Shown piece by piece: positions 53,017 to 64,000 of a stretch of DNA of 64,000 bases; within the stretch, counting starts at the first letter, position 1, and every line of letters starts with the position of its first letter. This DNA comes from Rheum nobile (lineage: Eukaryota; Streptophyta; Magnoliopsida; Caryophyllales; Polygonaceae), in NCBI GenBank assembly GCA_027886185.1, contig WOAB01000583.1, positions 496,001-560,000 on the forward strand, read 5' to 3'. The position numbers and the translations under genes were made by a program. The notes beneath the pieces were generated by a model, which made no database searches, had not been told where the DNA came from, and saw only the letters and a program-made list of their open reading frames with translations.

Positions 53017-55713
53017 ATGTAAAAGTCAATCCGATTTAATTATATTAAATAAATATAATTAAAAACACAAACACAAACAATTAGATTTTATCATACTGAA
53101 TAAACAATATATATAACAATTCTATCATATGAATATATAATTGATTATTTATCATTAGTGAGAAGAATGCTTTTTTACTAAATAGATACTATCATTTTAA
53201 ATAAATTGATCATTTATGCAAGAGATGATCCATATATTTTCTTATCTTCAAAAATATGTATTTGATTTTACTTTTAACTTTATATTAATAACCAAATTAT
53301 TTTCTTTACCAAAAAAAGATAAACAAATTATTTTACCTTTATATAATATATGAAGCCTCCCAAATCTTAACTACAATATGTTTTTTAATTATTCTCAATG
53401 AAACCTACAAGTAATTTGTCTATAATTATCTCCATTTCAATAACGTAACACCCCAACCCCAAGTCAAATTTAATAGGTTTCGTTTGTTTCATTCTTTTAC
53501 TGATTTAATTCTATTATACATTTTTGTAGTAAGAACTAATACAATTTTAATTACCATTCATAAATAATACAATTTTAATTGACTAATATAGTGCTTTTAT
53601 TGAGTAATTTTTCACTAAACAAATTAAGGGATATCATTTAGCTTCTATTGGCCATTTTACAATGTCATATTATACGTTCTCCAAATACAACAACATAAAT
53701 GATCACTTTTACGTTATTTTGGATTTACAGTATTGGCTCTAGAAATAAATTTTCAAATATTACTGACGTAGAATTCCTGGCTTATTATATAGCTAAATTT
53801 TATCATAAACTCTAACCTACTTATATGATAAACTCATGAAATCTCAATTTACTCTTATCAATAATATATTTATTAATTTCAGTCTACTACTTTAACATAA
53901 TTTACATCATTAATTTATTTATTTTACCCTTATCAATTCTTATCTTCACAATAATTTCACTCTTTCAAATCTCCATATAATGGCATGAATATACCACTTT
54001 AACATATATAGTCATGGGCCTCATGACAAATTGTACGGGTAGCTTCAAGACATTGTTTAATTTTCAATGATAATTATTTATCACATATAAGAATTGATAA
54101 AAGTATGTATATAAGCTTTAAATAATACTTACACAATATATGTAATTCAATTAACAAGAATTTAATTATTTGTTATGATTGATATTTATACGTACTTATA
54201 TTAACATATTGTAATTTATCATTAACTGATATTAAATTTTTTAAGACTTACTCGTTGTGTTTATAGGTTAGCAAGTACATAGTTCGCTTAGTAAATTCAA
54301 TATTAATGAACTACAATAAAACCTATCATTCGTTAAATCCATACTTATATAACTTTGATTATTATTTTTTATTAGTAGTAGATTTCATTTGACCAAAAAA
54401 TGAAAGAGTATATTTCTTTAGATTGTTTAAGGAGGAAGGTTGCAATCAAGACTTCTTATAGTGGTTATTATGATTAAGTTGCTTGCAGAATATGATTAAA
54501 TTTTAGTTAAGATTCATTTAGACTATGTAAAAGAAATAATTAATCATTCTAAAAAATATGTAACTAATATTAAAAAACATACATCTTTCTTTTATCGAAA
54601 ATTAGAAAGTGACGAGAACTGTGACGTAAAAAACAAAGGTACAATAAAAATGGCTAAATTTTTTTATGTAGTTTTGAAAATTTATAAATCAAAGAAGAAA
54701 ATCATTAGTTGAATAATTGAGGTAAGTAAAACTGGATAATATCATTGTATTAAAATATTAGATTGAGATAATTAAAAAAATAAGGTAAAAAAATAGATAA
54801 AGAATAAATCATTTCATCTTATATATTTTTATATAAGAATCTAATATCTTAATTCTAATTTATATGGAAGGATAAAATAAATTATTATGAAAATTGTGAC
54901 AAATATTCTATATTAAAAATATGATAATTATATATCCCATCAGGATAAAAATAAAATTTGTTACCATATAGAGCCATAGAGGAGATTTTGCCATCACCTT
55001 TTAATAAATTATTTCTCACCACAATATTACAAAGTTAATTTGAAAATTTATCTAGTATCTTTAGAAAGTAGTTACACAAAAACCTTTCTACTTTGATTAA
55101 TACTTTTATATAATATGAATTTAATTTTTATATAAAAGATAATTTTTAAAAAGTTTCCATGAAACAAAAAATCCATTCTACATTTTTTAAGATAACTAAA
55201 AAGGTTTTCTTTTAATATCAAGCTTTGATTTAGATCACCATGGTGACTTTTTTGGATCATTGTTATTTTTTCTATAGAATGACATTTATTATAAACATTA
55301 ATGCATTTTAATGTCATATTATTTAAAATTTCTAATAAATCCAATGTCGTGTTTGGTACTGACACTATACTAGTTTGAAACAAAATCAACGTTCCATTGA
55401 TTCAAGTACAGTTTAAGAGTAAATGTGATATTCTACCAAAAAAAAAAGGAGCAAATGTGATATCAATATATAGGCATATAGCATCGGAGAAATTAAGCAT
55501 ATATATTTACAGAACAAATAAATAATTTATTACTTATATTATATATGATGGGGTCCAAACATCGACCAGCTGAATATCAACTCTAAATTAAATATCATTG
55601 ATAGACAACGTAATGGAAACATCTTAGCAAACGAATAGACGAACAGACTGAATCATCCTATTGTGTAACAACATGCCGCGAATATTCTCATGATGCCACG
55701 TACCTCCATAAAA
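53017..55713. other. AT-rich intergenic stretch, nothing recognised
   Basis: 2.7 kb of AT-rich DNA. Short frames such as one at 55072-55389 have no motif. I see no tRNA, element ends or conserved module. Confidence 0.5.
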
Positions 55714-55718
55714 CAATT

Positions 55719-56129
55719 CGTAGGATCGTACGTGTTAGCAATCAAAGAAAACTGGAAGTCCAGTTCCTTAGCAGCGGAATAAGTAAACAATAACAGAATC
55801 AAGATAAGTTCCTTAGAGTGGGAACATTTGATAACCAACTAGTTATCTAGAATAAAACTCATTACCTCTTCTTGTAAGAGGATTTCAAAGTCTACTTATT
55901 GTATTAATACTTCGATTATAATCAACTAGAATAGAACACACAGATTAAGTCTTAGACACACTAAGGACTCTCTACCTAGTTCGACCAAATCAAGCAACAA
56001 CAAGACGATCGACTTACAGTTCTCTTTTGGCACGGTTTCTTCTCTGTAAGCAGTAAGCGTGAATGCGTGTATAGAGAGAGTGGTTTAACTACTCTATTTA
56101 TGTAACGTAGTTGATGAAAGAAGTGAATC
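55719..56129 (-). repeat. Element D 3' LTR, truncated
   Basis: Matches 59575-59990 from GTAGGATC to GTGAATCTTCAAC, where the right LTR continues AACCATATTACA and this copy turns into integrase coding sequence. Confidence 0.88.
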
Positions 56130-56936
56130 TTCAACGTAGTTAATGAAAGGAGCTTCATCATCAGAACCTTCACTTGGTCGTTGAAATGGATCCTCCGAGG
56201 GAGCTGAGAGATCCTGCACAGACTTTGAAGGCAATATTTCATTGAAAACAACGTGAATACTTTCCTCTACCTTTTTAGTTCGTTTGTTGAAGACCTTGTA
56301 TGCTTTGCTACTTGAAGCATATCCGATGAAGATCCCTTCATCACTTCGCGGATCAAACTTCCCTAGATTATCCGTCCCATTATTGTGAATAAAACATTTG
56401 CAGCCGAAGACTCGAAGATGAGCAATGTTGGGAACTCGTCCTCGAAGTAGCTCATAGGAAGTCTTCTCAAGCATAGGGCGTAGCATAGCCCGATTCAGGA
56501 TGTAACATGCTGCATTGACTGCTTCTGCCCAGAAGGATTGTGAGAGCCCACTTGATATGAGCATGGTGCGAGCCATGTCTTCCAAGGTTCTGTTCTTTCT
56601 TTCAACAACCCCATTCTGTTGTGGAGTGTAGGGAGCTGAGAAGTTATGATTAACTCCATGTTTCCTGCAAAAGGTTAGAAAATCTCCATTTTCGAACTCA
56701 GTTCCATGATCGGAATGAATGGCACGAAGAGATACATTCAACGATTTTTCTAGCAAGGGAACTAGCTCACTAAACCTATCAAAGACTTCACTTTTAGATT
56801 TTATGAATAATGTCCAAGTGAATCTAGAGTAATCATCAACAAGTACCAGAATATACCTGTTACCACCAATGCTTTGAACTCGCATAGGACCACAAAGATC
56901 CATGTGAATGAGTTCTAGAGGTTTAGTGGAGCTCAC
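56094..56936 (-). pseudogene. Element D integrase core
   Basis: Catalytic residues in LVDDYSRFTW, IHSDHGTEF and QNGVVERKN, with the copia-type block VFGCKCFIHN and GIFIGYASSSKAYKVFN. The C-terminus runs into the deletion junction (NYVEDSLLSSTTLHK). It is out of frame with the upstream segment by one base. Confidence 0.93.
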
Positions 56937-57529
56937 CAGTGTTTTGGACTTGAAGGAACTACGAACCTGTGTCCCTTGAACACAATCGAACAGATTTCTG
57001 ACTTTTCAGCATTTATTTTGGGAAGACCACGAACGAGTTCCTTTTGATGTAGCTTGTGAATGAGCTTGATGCTTGCATGACCAAGTCGTTGATGCCAGAG
57101 GGTCGTTTGATCGTCAATGGAAGATAGACACATCTTTTCTTTGGGAACAAAATTTGGATCAATGATGTAGACGTTATTGAACCTTTTGCCTTTCAGGATT
57201 ACAGTTCCCTTTCTATCTTCCACAAAGCATTCTTTAGAGGTAAAGCGAACCTCATTTCTCCCTTGATCACACAGCTGTGACACACTAATTAGATCAAAAC
57301 CTAAATTTTCAACAAGGTTAACATTACTTACCTTGATGTGATCACTGAGATTCACACTGCCAATTCCATAGATTTTTCCCTTTCTCTTATCTCCGAAGGA
57401 AATGGTACCTCCTTGGTATTGCTGATGTGATGACATTCTTCTTCTATTGCTGGTCATGTGGCATGAACAGCCACTGTCTATGTACCATTTGTCTTGTTGT
57501 CGCACTTCGTCCTGCACAAGGGAACTCAA
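56933..57529 (-). pseudogene. Element D protease and GAG-pre-integrase region
   Basis: Aspartic protease motif in WYIDSGCSCHMTSN, GGTISFGDKRKGKIYGIGSV and LISVSQLCDQG. The pre-integrase zinc region is LWHQRLGHASIKLIHKLHQK. Frame is lost just before the second Cys of its CxxC (a base missing after ATCTGTTCGAT). The link to gag is broken by another one-base loss near 57527. Confidence 0.9.
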
Positions 57530-57532
57530 ACT

Positions 57533-57957
57533 TTTGGAACCCAGCTAAGCTTAGCTTTTCTGGGAGAATGAGGTTGGTATCTTATCTGTGGGTTAGAAAC
57601 AGGAATAAAGTAATAAGGATCATTCACATCATTTATGGCACGCATCTTTTTCTTATTATTTGTTTTCTGGTTCCTTTTTCTAGCATTTTCCTCCATTTGT
57701 CTTTTCTTGTGAATGCACTCATGAATATAATGACCATTTTTGCCACAATGCTAGCACACACGATTGTAGACAACATGACCATACTTACCATGACCAGGTC
57801 GGAATGGTCTTTCTTGCTTTCTCTGCTCAAAATTAACTTTCTTACCTTTAGTTCCTTGAGCTTGATCAATATACATCTTGTGAGCATTCTGGTCATCGAA
57901 CCAAGTTTGATTCTCTTTTGGCTTCTGTTCAAGCACTTTTACCTTTTCTTCTAGGAA
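57533..57957 (-). pseudogene. Element D gag C-terminus with second knuckle
   Basis: Continues gag after a TAG at 57958-57960. It contains VKVLEQKPKENQTWFDDQ, a basic RKQERPFRPGHGK patch and a second CCHC knuckle (C..CGKNGHYIHEC), whose second residue is a TAG where Trp is likely. The segment runs to a VPKV stop close to the protease. Confidence 0.75.
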
Positions 57958-59523
57958 CTAGGTTTTGTCACGAGAATTTTGTAAAGCACAATTAAGGGTT
58001 TCATTTTTTTCAACCAGTTCCCTTCGAAGTTTCTCGTTCTCAACAGAGCATGTTTCCTCAGAATCATTGTTACCAGAGTAGCCAAGACCATATCGTTGCT
58101 TAACAAAAATAGTTTGATTCACACTTTTCTCATTTATAGAGTGAGTGAGATGATCAAGTTTGTTCATTATTTCAGCAAGCATAGAAGAAGTGATCTTTTC
58201 AGAATCAGTGGAAGGAACAATAGGATTATCAACATGTATGAGTTCCTTTTTAACATTTATGCAAGAGTCACACTTTCTAAGAGGATTAGCAAGCAATTTC
58301 TCAGTTTCCTCAAGTTTCCTACTCCAGACAGAGTTTTCAGTGGTTAAACAAGAGATCTCGTCTTCATATTCTTCTAGTTTCTCTTGGAGGGAACTAGTTT
58401 CCTTTCTAAGTTTCTTAATAATCTTGATCAACTGTTTTTTATCACATTCAAGAAGAGATTTAGTAAAGTTAGAAGAGGATACCTCAGAGTCATTTGATTC
58501 AGTTGAGTCTTCCTTGACCATTAGGCATCTTCCTCCAGAAGTTCCATTTGTATCCAGTTCTCCTTCAGAGTCTTCTGAGTCGTCTCCAAAGGTAGCAAAG
58601 AGAGCCTTCTTCTGCAGAGGCTTGTCCTCTTCATTAGAGTTCTTAGGACAGTTCCTAGCCAGGTGTCCTATTTCCTTACATTGATAACAATAGTATTCAG
58701 AGAGATCTTTTTTCTGGAAGTTTTTCTTGAACTTTCCTTTGATAAAGTGCTTCCTGACGTGCTTAGTAACTAGGGATGTCATCTCATCTTCTTCTTCTTC
58801 AAGGTCGGAGTTTTCTTCCTCCATTTCCAGCCTGGAAAATGCCTTTGAGATTTTTAAGGCAATTCCTTTTTCCATCTTCTTGGCAGAACTTGCTTTGAGT
58901 GCCTCTCTTTCATCAACTTCAAGTTTCCCTATGATTTGAGTCAAGGGAAGACCTTGAATACCAGGAGTGGTCTTTATAACTCTTTTGATGAGGCTAAATT
59001 TGGAGTTGAGACCATTGATGATTACAAGGGATTTTGACCATTCATCAAGTTCCACGCAAGCGTTGTTGAGTTTGGTGATGAGTCTTGTGAAACGTGAGTG
59101 GTATTGAGAGACGTTCTCAGTTTCAAGCATCTCGAAAGTGTGGTATTCTCCTTCTAGAGCAAACTTCCTCCTTTGCTTCAGTTCCTCACTTCCTTCATGC
59201 ATCTCCTTTAGGGCAGTCCAGATGCCCTTGGCGGTTGGAATTCCTATCACCTTGTCCATATCCTCCCTTGTTAATCCATTGAGAATGAGTTGACGAGCTT
59301 TAGCATTCTTCTCTTTGATAATGTAGTACTCAGGCTTCCAGTCAGCTTCAGCCAAGTCTTTAGGAATAACTCCATCACCATTTTCAACCACGCGCCAGCA
59401 CTGATAGTCCATGGTTTGGATGTAGTTGGTCATGCATTTCTCCCACCATTCTTCTTCTCCCTTCTTACGGATGTGGGGTTTGTTGATGGAGATTCCCAAA
59501 CTGAATTCGCTTGAACTAGTCAT
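57958..59523 (-). pseudogene. Element D gag
   Basis: 521 codons starting MTSSSEFSLGISINKPH. The copia Gag (UBN2-type) region has WWEKCMTNYIQTMDYQCW, GIWTALKEMHEGSEELK, YHSRFTRLITKLNN and LPLTQIIGKLEVDE. A knuckle CYQCKEIGHLARNC is at about 288-301. The C-terminus is acidic, then coiled-coil (KLRKETSSLQEKLEEYEDEI). A TAG closes the frame where the next residues still read as Gag. The primer site lies just upstream. Confidence 0.92.
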
Positions 59524-59560
59524 CTTGAAATCTGTAAACTAACACAAATCTAGAGCGCCT

Positions 59561-59572
59561 GCTCTGATACCA
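59561..59572 (-). other. Primer-binding site of element D, initiator tRNA-Met
   Basis: Sense TGGTATCAGAGC, two bases from the LTR start at 59575. Confidence 0.88.
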
Positions 59573-59574
59573 AT

Positions 59575-60417
59575 TGTAGGATCATAGGTGTTAGCAATCA
59601 AAGGGAACTGGGAGTCCAGTTCCTTAGCAGCGGAATAAGTAAACAATAACAGAATCAAGACAAGTTCCTTAGAGTGGGAACCTTTGATAACCAACTAGTT
59701 ATCTAGGATAAAACCCGCTACCTCTTCTTACAAGAGGATTTCAAAGTCTACTTCTTGTATTAATACTTCGATTACAATCAACTAGGATAGAACACACAGA
59801 TTAAGTCTTAGACACACTAAGGACTCTCTACCTAGTTCGACCAAATCAAGCAACAACAAGACGATCGACTTACAGTTCTCTTTTGGCACGGTTTCTTCTC
59901 TGTAAGCAGTAAGCGTGAATGTGTGTATAGAGAGAGTGGTTTAACTACTCTATTTATGTAACGTAGTTGATGAAAGAAGTGAATCTTCAACAACCATATT
60001 ACATAAATAAAATAATAAAAAAGTAATCGTAAAAGATAATATTTGTTACCAAATAAAATCTTCCACGATTTTACATGTTTTGTTTTCATAAAGATATACT
60101 TTTGACTCCTAAAATATATGGAAACAGGATAAGATCTTCACGTTCTCTCTCCAACTGAAGATCTACCCTAATCAGCTCGCCGCCGCTCTTCATGTCTTGT
60201 TCCAAGTGATTCCAGCGTCAACAAGCTTCAGTTCCTTATGCCAGTTCCCAAATCTGGCGTCTTCGTCTCTGTCTTGTTCTTTCCGAATCCAGAGTTCCCT
60301 GTTTATCACACTCAAGGAAATATCAATAGCAATGATGTTTGTCATTATCAAAACTAGAAAAACTGAGAAAGAGAACTAGGTAGAGAACTGGAGTTCCCAA
60401 AAATTCACTTCCTAACA
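59575..60417 (-). repeat. Element D 5' LTR
   Basis: TGTAGGATC...TTCCTAACA, 843 bp, complete, followed by CAATT. Confidence 0.88.
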
Positions 60418-60422
60418 CAATT

Positions 60423-61297
60423 AAATACTAAAAAATCAACATGCCATAGTTCCACAAAAAACATGCCAAATTTTGGCAGCCAAAAGGAACTTATTTGTTA
60501 TTCTATTGGGATCTAAGATAACATAACAAGTTTCATAAAAAAAAAGATAACATAACAAGAGTCTCTTATTCAACTAATCATATAAGCTTGAATTTGAGCC
60601 TCAATAAGTACAAATAAATTTTTTAACGAATTAAATTATTTTATATACAATATGTGTTTCTTTTTAAAAAATCCTCATTGATTGACGATTTATTTCCAAA
60701 TTATATATAAAAAGATTTTTATCAATAATAAAATGATGAAATCTAGTCAATCAGAGTGTGATACATATAACACTCTATTAAAATTTAAAATGAAATATTT
60801 TTACTCGAATCGATCTACTTTTATTCGATCAAAGTGATGAACTTTACAGAAATATATGTCCTTGATGATCAAGCAGAGAATTGCCTCTTCAGGTACGGAA
60901 GGTATAATAATAGGAAGAGGAATAATGCTTTTGATCCTTTACTTTTAATTAAACTAGTAGGCTAGAGGTTCGAGTGTGGGGGGATTGATGCAATTATTTA
61001 ATAGAAATGTCTAAAAGAAATATATAGGACAATAGTATGCATATGTAATAATCAAGCACATCATCCAACAATGTATTGAGTAGTATATGATAAAGATAAA
61101 AAACATGGATTGTTTAATGAAACACTTGTATAATATTAAAAATGTCACTAACAAACATTCAAACAAAATGTATTATCAAATCTTAACATAGGAGAATGAA
61201 TCGTGAAATAAGTTAACATAATATTATCATGAAGAATATCTTAGAATCATTGCCATATCTTCGGTATCCTCAAGTGAGAACTCAATGTGAAGAAGTT
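60423..61297. other. AT-rich spacer, nothing recognised
   Basis: No coding frame with motif support. A purine-rich patch near 60895-60945 is the only departure from AT-rich background. Confidence 0.45.
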
Positions 61298-61781
61298 CTA
61301 TTTCAAGCTGCAAAGCACACAACATGGAGTTAAATATGATATGCGAATGTTGATAAATTTACATACAGTGGAAATTACCGTGTGACGTTCATTCTGGTTA
61401 GCAAAAATCTCATACGGAGTTTGGGGTTACGGTTGACAACTTCAGTTATTATTTGGTTGACCATCTCTTTCTCTGCCAACAGTTTGGTGATTTTCCGATC
61501 TTGATTTTGTATGCTCCTCATATAGTCGACCACCCTTTCGAAGCTCATTGCCCACTCTAATAACAGTTTTATTTTTGTGAAGTAACTATAGCGTATGAAA
61601 TTAAATCTATTGTGATTCTATATGAAGAAAAATGTGACTGATTACCTCCATTGGTTGTGGTAGTCCTTCTCGCAGTCTGAAGTAGGTCCCACAATTCTTG
61701 ACACACTGCGTTTTGAGGTCTGTAACTAATGCTTGTGTTAGCTATCATTGAATCTAAAATAGTGTTCAAACGGGGTGTCAT
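61298..61781 (-). CDS. Possible small three-exon gene, unknown product
   Basis: Exons 61781-61646, 61556-61379 and a short end 61307-61298 join with GT-AG junctions and keep frame. They give about 107 residues. The protein starts MTPRLNTILDSMIANTSISY, has SYRPQNAVCQELWDLLQTA and continues FERVVDYMRSIQNQDRKITK, LLAEKEMVNQIITEVV. The second exon looks like a coiled coil. No family is recognised. The model rests on splice signals and open frame only and could be a chance or a pseudogene. Confidence 0.35.
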
Positions 61782-62219
61782 GATTTAAATACAAACTATT
61801 GATGTAAATTACATGATGTCAGTAGTGTTTCACGCATATTCAATTGTCTCAGTAATTCAAATTATAACACCAATTTAATGAAATAAAGCCAAAAATATGT
61901 AAATTGTCCTGAAATACAATATTTTTTACCCACTTTGTCGTAGTGAAATGATTAAGATTTCAAGGGATTAATCAACACCACCAATTACATTATATATTTA
62001 CAGTAGTTGATCATGCAGTTTCAGTTTGCAAAGAACGATCATGTTAAAATTGATATGGATGCAACTTGAATCGTAATAAGGACCAACCAAACTTCTGATT
62101 CATGATAATCTACCGACTCCAAATTAATACGATTGCGGATAAGCAATCATGGATTACGTATGCAAAATAAACAAAATCTTTATTTGCATATAGTACAATT
62201 GGTTTAGACCCTTACTTTT
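61782..62219. other. AT-rich spacer, nothing recognised
   Basis: Possible promoter of the minus-strand model on one side and of the plus-strand leader on the other. No clear signals. Confidence 0.4.
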
Positions 62220-63318
62220 CTATAACATCTCGCTTCGTCGTCTTCATCGCGCAATTATAGTACAATTGATTTCAAGGCGTTTGGTGATTTCTCCCATTTT
62301 TAAACCCTAGCACTTGCACCAGTCCATTTCTCTTCCCCTTCGGTTGCCCTGAGAGCCTGAGGTGTGTTGTAGATCTCAGATTATCCCCTTCCCCCTCTCA
62401 GGTAATTTCCCGATGTTAATTTAGTGAAGAATTCTGATTTTGGTGTTCTCTGTTTACCCCCTTCTTCTTTTGCACTTCCCTTGTGTACAGATTTGAGTGA
62501 GGTATCTCTTATATTTTGAGTTTCTTTTATTTTCTTTGTTTTCCATGGAATGATATGGTTTTAAATGGGATGTTTCTAAGATTGTTGTGTGTGGAAAGTT
62601 TTCTTTGATGTTCTTTATTCTTGAGAACTTCTGTTTAAAGATGCCATTGCTACGGACTCTGCAAAATTTATAGATGCATAGTTGGTGTTGTTCCAGCATT
62701 GGCAGTGATTCTGTTGGGGATCGGAAGGATTCCGCAACTTATGTATGAAACAAGAAGAAAGCTTGTGAATCTACTGAAATTAACTCTAGTGAAGTTCATT
62801 TAGCTGAGGAATGTTCCGAGGAAGAAGGGAAGAATTATGCTCAAATTTCAAATGATATTGTTCTGTAAAAGCATAGAGGAATTATCCTCACAATGCAAGA
62901 ATAGAGCCTTCATCACCCTCACCACGGGAGCGGACAAGGCTTTCAAGAGCTTGGTGTTAAGGTACCCTATTCTTGTGTTATCTAAATATTTTATGATGTC
63001 TTGAAGTCTGATTTTTGTTCAATTGTAGTCTAATTTTATGTTCAAATTGTTGCTTTGATTCTACCTCTGATGATATCTGCAGTCTAAAATTTATAACTGG
63101 AGCATAATGGGGTATTTATGATGCTTTCAAGGTTTTCGTAGGGCTGTAAGTTCTTAGTCCTTCCCCTCCACCTTATGTAATTTGTCATTCTTTTTTTTTT
63201 TTGCGTTTTTCATAGAAGCTGAATGCTCATGATAATTCATTTGATTTGATTTTTCAGGCCAACAACAAGTGGTCTTGCACCTGCTCCTGTGCCTGCTATT
63301 GTACATGCGGAAGAGTAA
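62220..63318 (+). pseudogene. Possible host-gene 5' region with exon-like pieces
   Basis: A TATAACATC-like start (62220) precedes a C/T-rich leader with AAACCCTAGC (62302-62311, telo-box type) and a CTCAG|GTAATT donor near 62401, as in many plant housekeeping-gene leaders. Further on, 62707-62868 reads DSVGDRKDSATYV, then a TGA at 62746-62748, then NKKKACESTEINSSEVHLAE to a TAA. Another piece after a TTTTCAG (63258) reads either PTTSGLAPAPVPAIVHAEE or a Cys-rich CxC frame. I recognise no family. It may be a decayed gene or a transcribed non-coding locus. Confidence 0.3.
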
Positions 63319-64000
63319 CTGGTTTGATAGCTAGGTGAACATACATTTTGAGTAGTTTGAATAGTTCTTGTTGAACATGAAGATCGGGGATAATAACAAC
63401 TAACAATTGGAGTCTATCACTCGCTGGAAGGTGTGGATGATATTCTTTCTAAGAATTTTGCTACTAATTCATATGTTTTCTCCTAATCAGTGGACACTTC
63501 AAGGAGTATGTGTTGGTGAGTACTTATAAGCTTTGTCCTATATTGTAGTCTAAATTCAACCGTCTGTATACTTTCTGTCATTGTTATTTACACTTGATAC
63601 ACATGATTGTACATTATTTACAATCTTCCTTGCTGTAATTTGGCTACTGCAAGAAAATACTTCAATACACATTCTCCGTTATGACATTCTCTTCATTGGT
63701 AAGTGAAACCTTCTACACCTACTTTGTTGTCCATCTACAAGAACTTGTTTGCATGAATTCGTAGTGAGCGGTTTTCTTATGCTTCCGTTTTTCCTTGTTT
63801 TTCATAATTTCAGGTGTGATCAACAATTTGTTCTCTTTATGGGAATCGATCACCCTCTTGCTGATTACATACTACTTTCCTAGATTAAACAACTAAATCA
63901 TATTGCTAATACTACATTCTTTTTTATGCCATGAAAGTATTCAGATAAGTCGGATTTCTTGCTTATTGTCTCAATGTTTGAGCTTTCATTTCTGTGTCTC
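63319..64000. other. Intron-like or intergenic sequence to the window end
   Basis: T-rich sequence with several possible splice signals but no open frame that I can support. Confidence 0.4.

Larger units (their letters stand above)
55719..60417 (-). mobile_element. Ty1/copia element D, RT and RNase H lost
   Basis: CAATT duplicated at 55714-55718 and 60418-60422. The right (5') LTR is 59575-60417. The left (3') LTR keeps only about 0.41 kb (55719-56129) and then joins the integrase frame, so the rest of that LTR, RT and RNase H were removed. The junction lies at a short direct repeat (AACGTAGTTGATGAAAG versus AACGTAGTTAATGAAAG). Gag, protease and integrase remain, broken by stops and frameshifts. 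Confidence 0.92.

Overview
This is a stretch of a plant nuclear genome, almost certainly a eudicot, and almost entirely transposable elements. The grounds are the element classes present: Ty3/gypsy chromovirus and Athila-like elements, a Ty1/copia element, a plant L1-type LINE with DUF4283 and zf-RVT regions, a Mutator-like element (MULE) carrying a DUF1985/Ulp1 protease gene, a TRIM, SINE-derived foldbacks and MITEs. Introns follow GT-AG rules and the background is AT-rich. The species cannot be told from the sequence. No intact single-copy host gene was found. The best host candidates are a small three-exon model at 61298-61781 and a leader-like region from about 62220 onward.

Layout. 1-1250: a broken GRF zinc-finger gene and a cluster of ACGT-core palindromes. 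1253-2778: a solo LTR with an internal tandem duplication. 2925-19861: a three-level nest. A non-LTR retroposon is split by a minus-strand Ty3/gypsy chromovirus (3269-19262, TSD TTCTT), whose 5' LTR is split by a plus-strand L1 LINE (13396-18596, 17-bp TSD). 20819-49561: a very large MULE with a plus-strand transposase gene (21762-24508) and a convergent minus-strand DUF1985/Ulp1 gene (25812-48511). That MULE was enlarged by later insertions: Athila-like element A (27596-34595, TSD GTCCC) with Athila-like element B inside it (29985-33098, TSD GCATC), Athila-like element C (35908-44814, TSD CTTAT), and a composite of SINE foldbacks (45433-46384, TSD CATGC). 50142-50948: a TRIM and a MITE. 51458-53007: a long foldback MITE with a 9-bp TSD. 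55719-60417: a minus-strand Ty1/copia element that has lost RT and RNase H (TSD CAATT). 60423-64000: mostly non-coding, with two weak gene candidates.

How the parts relate. Every long coding region carries stops, frameshifts or deletions, so all autonomous elements here look dead. The nesting gives a clear relative order of insertion, with target-site duplications at almost every boundary.

The most unusual signals are these. (1) A conserved RNA-like architecture lies downstream of the env-like reading frame in three divergent Athila-like elements: a CATTG-AGGA-CAATG hairpin, a second polypurine tract, and a module of about 300 nt with paired GAAA-loop hairpins. (2) A dyad motif GGGGACAGTT/AACTGTCCCC fills the introns and spacers of the MULE, and one tandem exon duplication is bounded by it. 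(3) An extra reading frame with a myristoylation-like start lies between the 5' LTR and gag of the chromovirus. (4) CGGTCGC-type GC-rich islands recur in the LTRs or leaders of unrelated retroelements. (5) There is a 434-bp near-perfect head-to-head SINE palindrome.
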